The notes beneath the pieces are model-generated. The model saw only the letters and a list, made by a program, of their open reading frames with translations, did not search any database and was not told the DNA's origin. Shown here in pieces: positions 35,301-46,720 of a stretch of 64,000 nt of DNA (position 1 is its first letter; the number at the start of each line of letters is the position of its first letter). The stretch covers positions 1,116,001-1,180,000 of the forward strand of contig JAFREQ010000044.1 in the NCBI GenBank assembly GCA_025331565.1, written 5' to 3'. Position numbers and translations under genes: made by a program. The DNA comes from Holacanthus passer (lineage: Eukaryota > Chordata > Actinopteri > Pomacanthidae).

Positions 35301-36945
35301 TCAGCTTGTAGATGCCCAATTTCTCCTCAGCAGTGAAGCCCAAGATGTCAATAGCGGTCTGCAATGTAAATGAAGCAAGGTTGTTAGTCTGTGAAACATT
35401 TTCCTTGTATTTTATTTATTTTACTAAATTGTTGTCTTACATCAGTTGCAATGAACTCCTCCACATCATTGATGCTTTTGACAGTGATTTCACCCTGACT
35501 GATCATTGGGTAGTCATAGGGGTTGGTGGTGATCAGAAGGGCCTCTGGAAGAAAGTAGAGGAAATGCATAAGTGGACACATACTCTTGTTTTTCTCTCAT
35601 ATTTGTTTATTGTGTTATAACATACCCAGGAGCTCAGGCTTGTGGCCAGTCATCAGCTGATAGAAGATATGGTAGCTCCTCTCAGCCGACAACTGGAAGG
35701 TGACACGGGACTTCTCCAGCAGATCTGTGAGAATTGATGATGAATGTGCATCAAACAATGCAAGAAACTACATTTGTACACTGCTAATGTTGCCAACTAC
35801 AAAAGAAAAAGAAGAACTCACATGTTTCAATATCAGCTGAAGCCAGCTTGCCAGAGGAGCCAAAGTGGATCCTGATGAATTTACCCTAAACATTTACCAG
35901 AAAATGTCAGTTTGACCCAAAGTAACAATATGCAGAAAGTAATGTGAAGGTCCATAATATGAATACTTACAAAACGAGAGGAGTTGTCATTCCTCACAGT
36001 CTTGGCATTACCATAGGCCTCCAGCAGAGGGTTGGCAGCAACGATCTGGTCCTCAAGGGAGCCCTGCAAGAGAAGATTTGAGTTTGACGAGCTACACATA
36101 CAGCTACAACAAATTAACTTTTAATGCTTTGAACAAACACTTTTATCTTAAACAAAGAATTGTACCTGCATCTTGCCAGATGTTGCCTCAGCCTTCTTGC
36201 CAGCTCCAATAGCTGCAATTGTTGCAAAGTACTGGATGACACGTTTGGTGTTGACAGTCTTTCCAGCACCGGATTCTCCACTGTGGTGGGAGAGACACAT
36301 GATCAAGATTGTGCTTCATTATCATAAAGTTCATAAAGATTTAAGATGACAGTTTGTTTTATACTCACGTAATCAGGACAGACTGGTTCTCACGATCTGA
36401 AATGCAAACATACACGACTCCCATGAGTTGTTGTTTTTTTTTTAGCGTTCCTTCACAAATCTTATGGTTGAATTAAATTCTACTTCTCCATATGTACAGA
36501 TTTCAACATTAGTTACATTGCTCTTACCAGTGAGCATGAACTGATAGGCATTGTCAGAGATGGAGAAGATGTGGGGTGGAGCCTCAATCCTCTTCTTGCC
36601 TCTGTATGCTGCTACACATGTAGCATCATACACAGGAAGCCACTTGTAGGGATTCACGACAACGCAAAACAACCCAGAGTAGGTCTGTAACAAAAGAGAG
36701 TTCACTACAACTTATGTTCTACATTTGCAAACATACATACTTTAGTATAACTTCATTTTGAGTAGTGACTGTAGAGAAAAGAAACCACACATAAAACTCA
36801 CGTAGATCATCCAAGATGCATAACGCTCTTTGAGGTTATACAGCACACAGGGCTCATTGAGGTGGGTCATCATGGCCATGTCCTCCATCTTGTCGAACTT
36901 TGGAGGATTCCTGGGATGGATGTCATCCTCTTTTACAGTGACAGA
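27481..36945 (-). CDS. Fast-type myosin heavy chain, copy B; both end exons missing
   Basis: A close paralogue of copy A. All 37 internal coding exons (equivalent to exons 2-38) are present with the same lengths, phases and splice sites, giving 5,595 open bases (1,865 residues) from SVTVKEDDIH to KLRAKSRDVGK. P-loop, switch 1, switch 2 and loop 2 (GGGKKGGGKKKGG) are intact. Loop 1 differs (AIGAGKKAEATSGKMQ). No ATG exon lies between the noncoding exon at 37453 and exon 2; if those were joined directly, the first ATG would be out of frame. No last exon was recognised past the donor at 27481. It could be a recent pseudogene with an unbroken body, a gene with unusual end exons, or an assembly problem. 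Confidence 0.85.
32487..36945 (-). other. Copy B exon map, motor domain and lever arm (equivalents of exons 2-20)
   Basis: Exons in transcript order: 36802-36945, 36528-36684, 36369-36396, 36166-36280, 35971-36063, 35822-35885, 35626-35724, 35441-35544, 35220-35358, 34994-35112, 34743-34892, 34489-34659, 34103-34409, 33714-33787, 33541-33628, 33335-33452, 33104-33227, 32878-33014, 32487-32742. Every exon length equals that of its copy A counterpart. Confidence 0.9.
33905..33945 (-). pseudogene. Partial duplicate of exon 15 inside copy B intron 14
   Basis: ATCTGGAAAGAACCACCC and TTCTTTCCACCAG copy part of exon 15 (loop 2 region; real exon at 33714-33787), about 120 bases into the neighbouring intron. 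It is degenerate and lacks a full splice frame. It looks like a leftover of unequal exchange around the Gly/Lys loop 2 repeat. Confidence 0.55.
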
Positions 36946-37452
36946 CTGAATAGGAAATACAGTAAAAATTTTGAATGTTTTTAAAAAAAATCTATTTCTT
37001 CTAATTTTTAAGGTCTAATTTCTTCTATTTTAATTCATTTTATTCTATTTTTATTGCTTGTTTTTAAATGTTATTCTAATGTTTTTCTTTGCTCGTGCAA
37101 AACACTATGAATTGACTCTGTGTTTCAAATATGCTTTATAAATGAAGCTGCCTTGCCATGCCTTTCCTTAACAATTGCCTCAGTTATATACTTATCTACA
37201 CCACCGTGAAGACCATTTTCATAGCCTCCTTTGAACAGATAATAGATTCACTGCAAAGATTTTCTAAATTAACTCTTAACAGTAGTTGCAAAATGTATTT
37301 TTGTTCCTTGCACACACAATAGAAAGCAATATCTTTGATTAATTAATATATAAATAAAACACATAAAGCATGTAAAAACATGACGAGAAAGAGTCACATG
37401 ACATTAATGTAAAAGCAAATTGGGTGAGCATAAACACAGAAAAAGCACTAAC
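36946..37452. other. Gap where copy B's first coding exon should be
   Basis: In copy A the matching interval between noncoding exon 1 and exon 2 holds a second noncoding exon and the 204-base ATG exon. Here it is only about 500 bases of AT-rich sequence. I find neither the MSSDAEM-type exon nor the noncoding exon 2 on the - strand. Confidence 0.7.
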
Positions 37453-37503
37453 CTGGGATGTTCTGTCAGTTCTCAGAGGAGTCTCAAGCTGTTGCTTTTA
37501 TAG
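37453..37503 (-). promoter_or_regulatory. TATA promoter and first noncoding exon of MYH copy B
   Basis: On the - strand CTATAAAAG at 37495-37503, then a short exon ending ATCCCAG|GTTAGT at 37453, mirrors copy A (18374-18427). The promoter therefore looks intact although the coding start is missing. Confidence 0.7.
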
Positions 37504-38411
37504 AGGCTGGAACTGCCCAGTCAGCAGCAGTCTGACTCTCGATTTGGTCAAGCATCCCTGACTCCCTGTCATCATAAGACCTATCTTGTAACATTACAGG
37601 TTTAGTAAGCTTTTTGGTCTTTAAGGTATTACATTGCTTAACTGTCAAAGTAGCAATAAATGAAGGAAACTGGAAAGGAAGGAAAGCTAAACATGTAAAA
37701 AATATATACTTTAAATTAACCAAGTGAGCTCAGATCAGAATTTTAGTAAATTTTATTTAAACTAAAAATGAAAAGGAAGAAAATGTTTTCTCTCTCTCTA
37801 TATAAATTGCATTATTGCATGAGTGCATTACATTATACATCATACATACTGTATGCTATACAATAAGATAAAAAGATAAACTAATTTGACAAATATGTAT
37901 TTAAATAATCTATTAATGGAGTGTGCCTTGACTTCCCTTTTTGCCTTTAGCAAGATGAACACAAAGGTCATTGGTATTGAATATCAGAGCTTGTCCACCT
38001 TTCAGATCTTTGAAATGTAGTAAAATTGAATATCATCGTTAAATATCACCAATATAAGTAAAATAACACTTAGCGTTGTAACTTAAAGTCCCTTGCATAG
38101 CATATATACATTTTGAAGAGTATGCCATCTAATATTAGCAATATCATGCAACATGTTTTAATGAGAAGCATTAGACTTAACTTTATTTCAGCTCATAAAA
38201 CGCAAGTGTGATGGTAATGTCCAAAGTATGTCCCAAAATAGATGCTGTGCGAGACATACACAGATTTTTGAACCACTAATTTGCTCCGGTAAATAATTTC
38301 CTCAAATTTAGCTTCTGACTAACTTGAGAAGGATTTCATCATTTTCTAATGAGAGGTTGTCTCTACTTACCCTTGCAATTAAACCTGCTCATAGCCAGGA
38401 ATGGAACTCAA
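37504..38411. other. AT-rich upstream sequence of copy B
   Basis: No coding potential was recognised. It lies between the copy B promoter and the conserved element at 38412. Confidence 0.5.
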
Positions 38412-38590
38412 GTTTGGAGAAGCACCCAAGTGGTGCTGGTATATAGTTGCAGGACATTTGCACATCTCATATTCCTCTAATAAAACCGAATGTAAGGCCC
38501 TTTCCATAAAGTTCAAGTGGTATTACACCTTGCCATAAAAGGACGAGAACATTTGCCAACCAGGCTGAGATAAGACCTATAATAAGTCCC
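38412..38590. promoter_or_regulatory. MYH upstream conserved element, copy B
   Basis: Collinear with 19552-19740 from GTTTGGAGAAGCACCCAAG to AATAAGTCCC. It contains an exact CArG box CCATAAAAGG at 38533-38542 (SRF consensus CC(A/T)6GG) and lies about 0.9 kb upstream of the copy B TATA box. The CArG match is direct; enhancer activity is inferred. Confidence 0.65.
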
Positions 38591-39662
38591 ACTCAGATAT
38601 CAAAGATCTTTACCCTCGTGCTACATTTGATTCTAAGGATGTTGTTGCTGTTATGGAAACTCAGTGGCCTTGGAAAAACTATGTGACTCTGGTTTTGAGA
38701 CATTGCTGGCATTGACTCCAAAATAAAATGACCTACATAAATCTCGAAAACAATTGCCAGCTGTCTAAATGCCTTTCAGAAGTATTAACATTGAATTAAA
38801 CAGTAATAGTTTTTACATACAAAGTTTATGAAAAGTTTATAGCTATATAAATCTAGTTAGTATAGCTTTAGGACTGACTTTACAGCCTTCTTAACTTTTG
38901 GAAATTCACCATACTATTTATTTTACATCTCTGGATCCCATTTACTCACACCGGTATAATCATCTGTATCTAGAATTCATATGATGTGTTAAGACTTGCT
39001 GATACTGTCACTGTTCACAGTTTATTCAGTTGTATGAAAATGAATAAAATTATCACTCATATATGCTAATGCTGTAGGCAAACATTTTACTCTGGCAGTA
39101 GACATGAGGGAGTGGCTCACTGTGTTAGATATAATACCGTGAAATCCATTTATTGAAAAAAAAGGGCTTCAAAAAAGGCATGGTTACAATGATTATTTAA
39201 AGTGTTGATTGCATATTTTGCATCTTAGCTGTCATTTGAGCCATAATGACTTTCTGTTTATTTTTGCACTGTGCACATTTCAGCTGGACCGACATTTCTT
39301 GTTAAGCCAGTGAGAAGAGCCGTTGACAGACAGACTACAGCTACTCCATTAGGCCTATCAGTCATTATGCAGGATGATATACAGTGCCATGCATGAACCA
39401 AGGTCGCAGTTACATTGGCCACATTTAATTAATGAATGTGCAGTAGTGCACATTACTGTATATATCAGATTTTAAGCCAACTGACCCTCAAAAAATAAAG
39501 TTTGATTTTGCCAGAGGTAAGGTGACACAATGTGATTTTAAAAATGTATTATAATCATAATTTAATCATATTGTAATTATTATGATTATAATTTTCTCAA
39601 ATGAAGCACAGTTACGACATTTTGTGAGCACAAGATAATAAATCGTAATCATAAAACTACTG
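38591..39662. other. Spacer between MYH copy B and xab2
   Basis: No gene was recognised. The two flanking genes are divergently oriented and about 2.3 kb apart from TATA box to xab2 ATG. Confidence 0.5.
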
Positions 39663-39694
39663 TGACGTGACGTATTGTGACGAAGCCGGAAGTG
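39663..39694 (+). promoter_or_regulatory. Housekeeping-type promoter motifs of xab2
   Basis: A double CRE-like TGACGTGACGT (39663-39673) and an ETS site CCGGAAGTG (39686-39694) lie about 100 bases before the ATG, with no TATA box. This is typical of a broadly expressed gene. Confidence 0.6.
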
Positions 39695-39796
39695 TCGTTG
39701 AGGACTACACGCTTTGAGTCTGCAAGCTAGTCTTAGCTAACGTTGCAGTTAGCATTACTTTTTTCCATCTCGGGCGGTTATTCTCCCTTGGAAGAA

Positions 39797-42700
39797 ATGC
39801 CTTCGATAAATGGAAAACATGATGTTATGTTTGTAAGTTACACCGTACAGTTTATTGTTTTCTCTTAGCGTTTGTTGACAGCGAGCGTTAGCTAGCCAAC
39901 TTTTACTGGAATGCTAACGTTAGCTTGGCTGTTTGGATGTAGCAGTGTCGAAGCTAGCTTGTTGTAAGCTAGGAATGAGAGATTTGTTGTCAGACATGCT
40001 TGGCTCCTAGTGGTTAAAGTAAAGCTGCACCCCTAATAGCTTGATCATTGTCAATCTATTAATGTTTAAGTAAATATCTACGGATGAAAAATTGTTAACG
40101 TAATAGGAACGTTACGTTTTAGCGCTAATGCTAGCTTTAGCAACGCAACTTTTTTAGAGCGTTAATGTGTTGTGATTTCTGGCTCTGTTAGGAGGACGAT
40201 GATCTGCCTTATGAAGAGGAGATTATCAGGAACCCGTACTCTGTCAAGTGCTGGATGCGCTACATCGAATTCAAACAGAATGGACCAAAATCCACCCTCA
40301 ACATGATATATGAGCGGGCTCTGAAAGAGCTGCCTGGCAGGTAATCCATTGCACTGAAAATCCACAGGTTATTGCAAGCACATCTGAACATGCAAAAATA
40401 TTTTGGCTTAACCTATTTTGGCTTAAGCATCGTCAGTGGCTGAAATGTGACTAGCTCTGTTGTTCAAAGATTTGGACAAGTATCTCGGCATTTATTTCCG
40501 TGATAGTGTCCAGATGGCCAAATCAGGTTTAAGATTTTGTACAAGTACTGTTTGTTTATGGTTTTCTTTCTTTCTTTCTTTCTTTTTTACAGCTATAAGC
40601 TGTGGTACAATTATCTGAGAGAGAGACGGAAACAAGTCAAAGGGAAATGTGTCACTGAACCAGGCTATGAAGAGGTCAATAATTGCCATGAAAGGGCATT
40701 GGTGTTCATGCATAAGGTAATACTTCCTATAGAATCTCATACTGAACCACTTGACAATACAAAATAGCATTACATTGTGGTTTTTGGAAGTTGTGCTTGC
40801 AAGTAACCATCTCTTTTTCCTTAAACTAGATGCCGAGAATATGGCTTGATTACTGCCAGTTCCTTGTGTCTCAGTGCAAGATAACAAGAAGTCGACAAAC
40901 ATTTGACCGTGCACTCAGAGCTCTTCCTGTTACTCAGCACCCGCGCATCTGGCCTCTGTATCTCCGCTTTGTTCGTAACCTGCCTCTGCCTGAGACAGCC
41001 ATCCGAGTGTACCGCAGGTACCTTAAGGTAAGAGCATAGTACACAAGTACAACTAGTTCCATACAGCTTTCATTTAGGATGTTAGAATGGATTGATTGAA
41101 TTATAAATGGAATTACTATCGATAAGAAAAGCTGTTAAAGTGAACATTTTTTTACATGAATGAAAATGTCCTCAATGTGTGTTGTCTATTCTTTATATCA
41201 TGTAGCTTTCTCCAGAGAATGCAGAGGAATATATAGACTACTTACGGTCTGTTGGCCGCTTGGACGAAGCAGCTGTGCGACTAGCAGCTGTTGTCAATGA
41301 CGAAAGCTTTGTGTCCAAAGAGGGAAAATCTAACTATCAAGTAAGCTCTCATCTCATGTACCTCTGAATGTGTCTGTTTTTTTTAAGCTGACCAGGAAAA
41401 TTGTTAATCTTGATTCCATGTTAATTTGTTGGGCAGCTGTGGCATGAGTTATGCGACCTGATCTCCCAGAACCCTGACAAGGTGACCTCTCTGAATGTAG
41501 GAGCCATCATCCGAGGAGGCCTCACTCGCTTCACAGACCAACTTGGAAAACTCTGGTGCTCCTTAGCTGACTATTATATCAGGAGTGGTCACTTTGAGAA
41601 GGTGTGTTTCCTCTGAATAGCTTCTGTTTTTATACATATGATTAAGCACTTAATATACAGAAAGTTGTTTATTAAAAATACCCCTCTGCTTTGTATTAAG
41701 CTAGTTAGTTAAGCTCAGTTGCACTTTATTGCAACATTTTATTACTTATGTGTCACTTTGACTGACTATGAATGTCTTTCTCAGGCCCGTGATGTATATG
41801 AGGAGGCCATCCTTACGGTGGTCACAGTACGTGATTTCACACAAGTGTTTGATAGTTATGCCCAGTTTGAAGAGAGCATGATTGCAGCAAAGATGGAGAC
41901 CACTGCCGAGATAGGGCAAGATGAAGATGGTGTGTGTGGATTCATTAATATTGGCAACATTCCTTACTTTTACTTCTCTTGTCATGCATACCTTACTCTA
42001 TGCCTTACTCTATGTCCTTCTCCTCTTAGATGATGTAGACCTGGAGCTTAGACTGGCCCGCTTTGAGGAGCTGATAGCCCGGCGACCCCTCCTGTTGAAC
42101 AGTGTACTGCTGCGGCAGAATCCTCACAATGTCCATGAGTGGCACAAGCGAGTAAAACTGTATGAGGGCAATCCACGGCAGGTGAGTTTTAAGGGTTTTT
42201 CTACATGTTTTTTTTAAAAAGGGACAGTGCAAACACAATTCAAGTATAAATTTTAACCAACTTTTGCATCTCAATCTTATGCAATACTCTGCAGATCATC
42301 AACACATACACGGAGGCAGTACAGACTGTGGATCCAATGAAGGCTACAGGGAAGCCTCACTCTCTCTGGGTTTCCTTTGCTAAATTCTATGAGGAAAATG
42401 AGCAGCTGGATGATGTAAGTCGCTGAGGTCTTTCCGCAGGGATTCTGGAAACTCTGTGCAATTCAGAACAGATGCTTTTTCTATTCTTGATATGTCCTAA
42501 GTTTACTGACTGTCCTTCAGGCCAGGACAATTTTTGAGAAGGCTACCAAGGTGAACTACAAACAGGTGGATGACCTTGCTGCAGTGTGGTGTGAATATGG
42601 AGAGATGGAGCTACGCCATGAGAACTATGAACAGGCACTGCGCATACTGAGGGTGAGACACTTCTCATCTTGCTATGTCATCTGCAGTCACGATTACAGG

Positions 42701-45573
42701 TGCAGTCAGTAAAACAGGAGCACCATTTACCCTAGATCTTTAGTAACATCTAGTGGCTGCACTGAGAAACTACAACAACACTGTCAAATGTTGTCTTCAT
42801 CCAGATGTTTTTTGATAACGTATTCTCTACTGAAACATTGACTAAAAAACATTTCATAATGTTGGTTGCTTTGTCTGAGGCTCTCTACATTTTCGACATT
42901 GCACAGATGTTCACTTTTGTTTGGGGAAAACCAAACCAACTACATAGCACACACCAGCTACTTTAGGGCACAAGGAGATTAAAAAATGGACAACAAAATA
43001 GATTAGGGGCAGGCAGCTACGGAGAAATCACTGGCAGTAGCAATATTTTTATGTCCCTGCTCATGATTTTATAATTTTAAGACTTTTTTTTTTATCAAAT
43101 GATTTGAATATAGAAAGCTACAGCCATCCCATCCAAGAAAGCTGAGTATTTTGATGCATCTGAACCAGTCCAAAACAGAGTCTACAAGTCCTTGAAGGTC
43201 TGGTCTATGCTGGCCGACTTGGAGGAGAGCCTTGGCACTTTCCAGGTATGTTCACTACATGTCTGTGTGTTAATGTTACGATAGGTACACGTCACATGGC
43301 AGATAAACTCAGATATTTAGTATTGGTCTTAGAATTGTGATCCAACGTGTTCTTTTGTTTGTCTTTGAAATCAGACCTGTCATTCATCTCTGTGAGTTGT
43401 ATATGTTTAGTCTAATTCTGCCTTTCTAATGTCCTTTTCTTTTTTAGTCTACAAAAGCAGTGTATGACCGCATTATTGACCTCCGCATCGCCACACCACA
43501 GATCATCATCAATTATGCGATGTTCCTTGAAGAGCACAACTACTATGAGGAAAGCTTCAAAGTAATAACATGTCACTAATTAACTGAACCAACATTTAAT
43601 GGCAATATGGAAATATTCTTACCTTGGTCAACACACCACCCATCTAAACAATTCTTCAATGTCTTTGTCCAAACCTTTTTAGGCATATGAGCGTGGTATT
43701 GCTCTCTTCAGGTGGCCAAATGTTTATGACATCTGGAACACTTACCTCACCAAGTTCATTGATCGTTATGGGGGCAAGAAGCTGGAGAGAGCGAGAGATT
43801 TATTTGAACAAGCCCTGGATGGTTGCCCTGCCAAATTTGCCAAGAGTAAGTAGCTTTGTTAGAATCACATGGACAACTATACAGTATACAGTGTATTCCA
43901 CATTGTGCTTTTTTCTTCATGACATGTACTGAAGCCCACTGTGCCTTGCTTTTCAGCCATTTACCTGCTGTATGCCAAGTTGGAGGAGGGATATGGATTG
44001 GCACGACATGCCATGGCCGTCTATGAAAGAGCAACCCAGGCAGTAGAAACTGAGGAGAGACATCACATGTTCAACATCTACATCAAGAGAGCAGCTGAAA
44101 TTTATGGAGTCACATACACCAGAGCAATTTACCAGAAAGCTATTGAGGTATGTGGTTAAAGCATTGATGAATATGACAACATGTCATATTCACAGCACTT
44201 GACTGATTGACATTGTTTTTTCTGTTGTAGTGTTACAAAGCTATTTAGTGTTGCTTTTTAATTCCTTTGTAGGATTTTTCTCCGTAGCTTAAAATGAGGA
44301 TAGTCCAATCTGATTTGTTCTTATGCCTGAAAAGCTTAGCATGCAGTAGTTTAAGCTTTTTCTGGGTATCTGTAAATAATGTAAACATTATGTTCATTGG
44401 TTTGCTTCGTTATTACAATAACTACAATATAAATCATACCTTTTGTATTTGTCCAGGTCCTTCCTGATGAACATGCAAGAGACATGTGTCTGCGATTTGC
44501 TGACATGGAGAGTAAACTGGGTGAGATTGATAGAGCCAGAGCAATATACTCCTACTGCTCCCAGATCTGTGACCCCAGGGTGAGTTGAACCACATCCTTC
44601 ATTTACCTGCTTCTGAATAAATTATAACATTTCCCTCAATGATGTGCACATAGTAATTCCTCTTGCTTTATTTATTAACTTGATCTTTCAGGTGACTGCT
44701 AATTTCTGGCAGACCTGGAAAGAATTTGAGATCCGCCATGGAAATGAGGACACTATTAGAGAAATGCTGAGGATCAAGCGCAGTGTCCAGGCCACATACA
44801 ACACTCAGGTCAACTTTATGTCCTCTCAGATGCTGAAGGCCACAACAAGCTCCACGGGCACTGGTGAGAGAGCTTGCAGTAATATGTTATATTTATAAAC
44901 AATGTAATTATATTGATATGTTGGCATATTATTTCTTGACTGCATCCCAGATCTGCACAAGAATGAATGTACTACTACATTTCTGGTAATGTTTCTGTGT
45001 TTGTCAAACCATTTGTTTCATCTTGTATTTAGTGTCAGATCTTGCTCCAGGCCAAATGGGAATTGATGACATGAAGATGTTAGAGCAGAAAGCTCAGCAG
45101 CTTGCTGCAGAGGCCGAGCAGGACAAACCCAAGCCCAAAGAGAAGATTCTCTTTGTCAGGTGTGTCTTTTGTCTTTTTTATTCCACTGAAAAGTATCTGT
45201 GAAAAGTTACAGACTATATAAAATTTGGAGACACATACAGTAAGTGTTATTCTCCACATCTGTGCAGGAGCGACACCTCGCGCAGTGAGTTGGCTGAGCT
45301 TTCCAAACAAGCCAATCCTGATGAGATCGACATCGATGATGATGACGAGGATGAAGATGAAGACCAGGGACCCGATGGTGAGTGGCAAACGCAACATGCC
45401 CAGCCTTAGCAGTAAAACAAACATTTAATATTTGTTGAAACATTTGTGCATGTGCATGTTTTATTCATGAACATACGTGTGCTAATTGTCTTCTCATCTT
45501 GGCCTTTACAGAGGTGCAGCTTGAACAGAAGAGTGTCCCCACAGCTGTCTTTGGAGGACTTAAAGATGACTGA
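39797..45573 (+). CDS. xab2: XPA-binding protein 2 / SYF1 splicing factor
   Basis: XAB2 (yeast Syf1) is a scaffold of half-a-TPR (HAT) repeats in the NineTeen-related spliceosome complex; it also binds XPA and acts in transcription-coupled repair. Coding exons: 39797-39832, 40192-40340, 40593-40716, 40830-41027, 41206-41340, 41437-41601, 41785-41929, 42030-42181, 42295-42414, 42521-42652, 43114-43245, 43448-43561, 43683-43845, 43957-44147, 44457-44579, 44692-44863, 45033-45159, 45268-45377, 45512-45573. Phases agree and give 849 residues, close to the roughly 855 of human XAB2. HAT-type helices (e.g. WMRYIEFKQ, WYNYLRERRKQ, IWLDYCQF, YEEAILT) run through the protein. An acidic stretch (IDIDDDDEDEDED) precedes the C terminus GGLKDD. 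The start is the first ATG, before MPSINGKHDVMF. It looks complete and ordinary. Confidence 0.97.
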
Positions 45574-46565
45574 AAGAGACCTCCCTCACTGAATTTTGTT
45601 AAATTTCTTCTGATTTCTCTAATAGACATTGAATAGGCTCAGATTTTAAATTTATGTAATTGCTCAGTTGTTTCCACTTTATTTTAATAGAATGTGACAT
45701 GAGTGGACAAAATGGCAGCATTTGTGCCTTCTTTGTGTTTTCCTAGTAGATTTTTGTGGCTCAGTATACAAAGGTATGAGACTGTATTAGTATTGGCCAT
45801 ATGGTGTCAGTCTTTCTCAAGAATGAGGCTCAATTGAACAATTGAGCAGGCTTCTGTTATGAAATACTAATATGTGGCTACATGGTAATTGTAACTGAAG
45901 ACTAATGTGGTTTGACTTTGTTTACATACAACATTTTGTAAAAGAGTTAACGGTAAACACTTTTGTACATCTACTAAATGGAGAGGTCTTTCTATGACAG
46001 GAAGCTCTGCCCTAGAAAACATAGGGGAGGAGCATAGTTTCTTCAACAGGGGGCATTCATTTGAAAGTGGAGCTGAGCATTCAAGCCTCACATTGCTGGC
46101 TTGAGGATCACTAGTAGGTGGGTGTCTTTCAAAACCCAATGTTACTAAAAGATTTTGGAACTTGTATACATACAGTATGTCATTATCTAAATATTAAAAT
46201 CATGTTGTAGCTGTACATGTATTATTCTTCAAATACACTCAGTCTGTGTGACTGAATAATAGGAGGGCTGTACAAAAAGTATTTCAGCAACCCATAATTC
46301 AATAGTAAATACTAATGTTTTTGTTATAGCTGCAGGTGTTTACTTGGCTCACTGATCATTTTTGAGCGTGATGCTGTAAAAATGTGTGTCAATCAGCATT
46401 GTTGAGGGTCTATTTGTGACCCAATTCAGTCAGACAGGTTTTGGTATACAACAGTTGTTTTTCCCATTTTCCACACTGCTTGCATTTGTAGTGTTTGTGA
46501 CAAGCTGGTCACTTTGAATCTCTGAACATTTCTTTACATTGTCTTGTAAATGCAGTTGTAATAAA
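45574..46565 (+). other. Probable xab2 3' UTR with AATAAA
   Basis: No coding potential follows the TGA. AATAAA at 46560-46565 is the clearest poly(A) signal; an ATTAAA near 46193 is an alternative. Confidence 0.5.
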
Positions 46566-46720
46566 AATGGATTTATACCTGTTAAATGCAGTGACTTTTA
46601 TCTGACAGAGGAAACCAACCCTAGAAAACATTGGGTAACAGTTTGAAACAGGACCTAAGCATTCAATTCTCATAATTGTGTGTAACGTTCACTGTATAGC
46701 AGATGTCTTGCAAAACATTG
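45985..46720. repeat. Degenerate direct duplication downstream of xab2
   Basis: Two segments about 610 bases apart (about 45985-46140 and 46600-46720) share, in order, ATGACAGGAAGC / CTGACAGAGGAAAC, CCCTAGAAAACAT, GAGCATTCAAGCCTCA / AAGCATTCAATTCTCA and TCTTTCAAAAC / TCTTGCAAAAC. Divergence is substantial, so the duplication is old. Confidence 0.55.
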
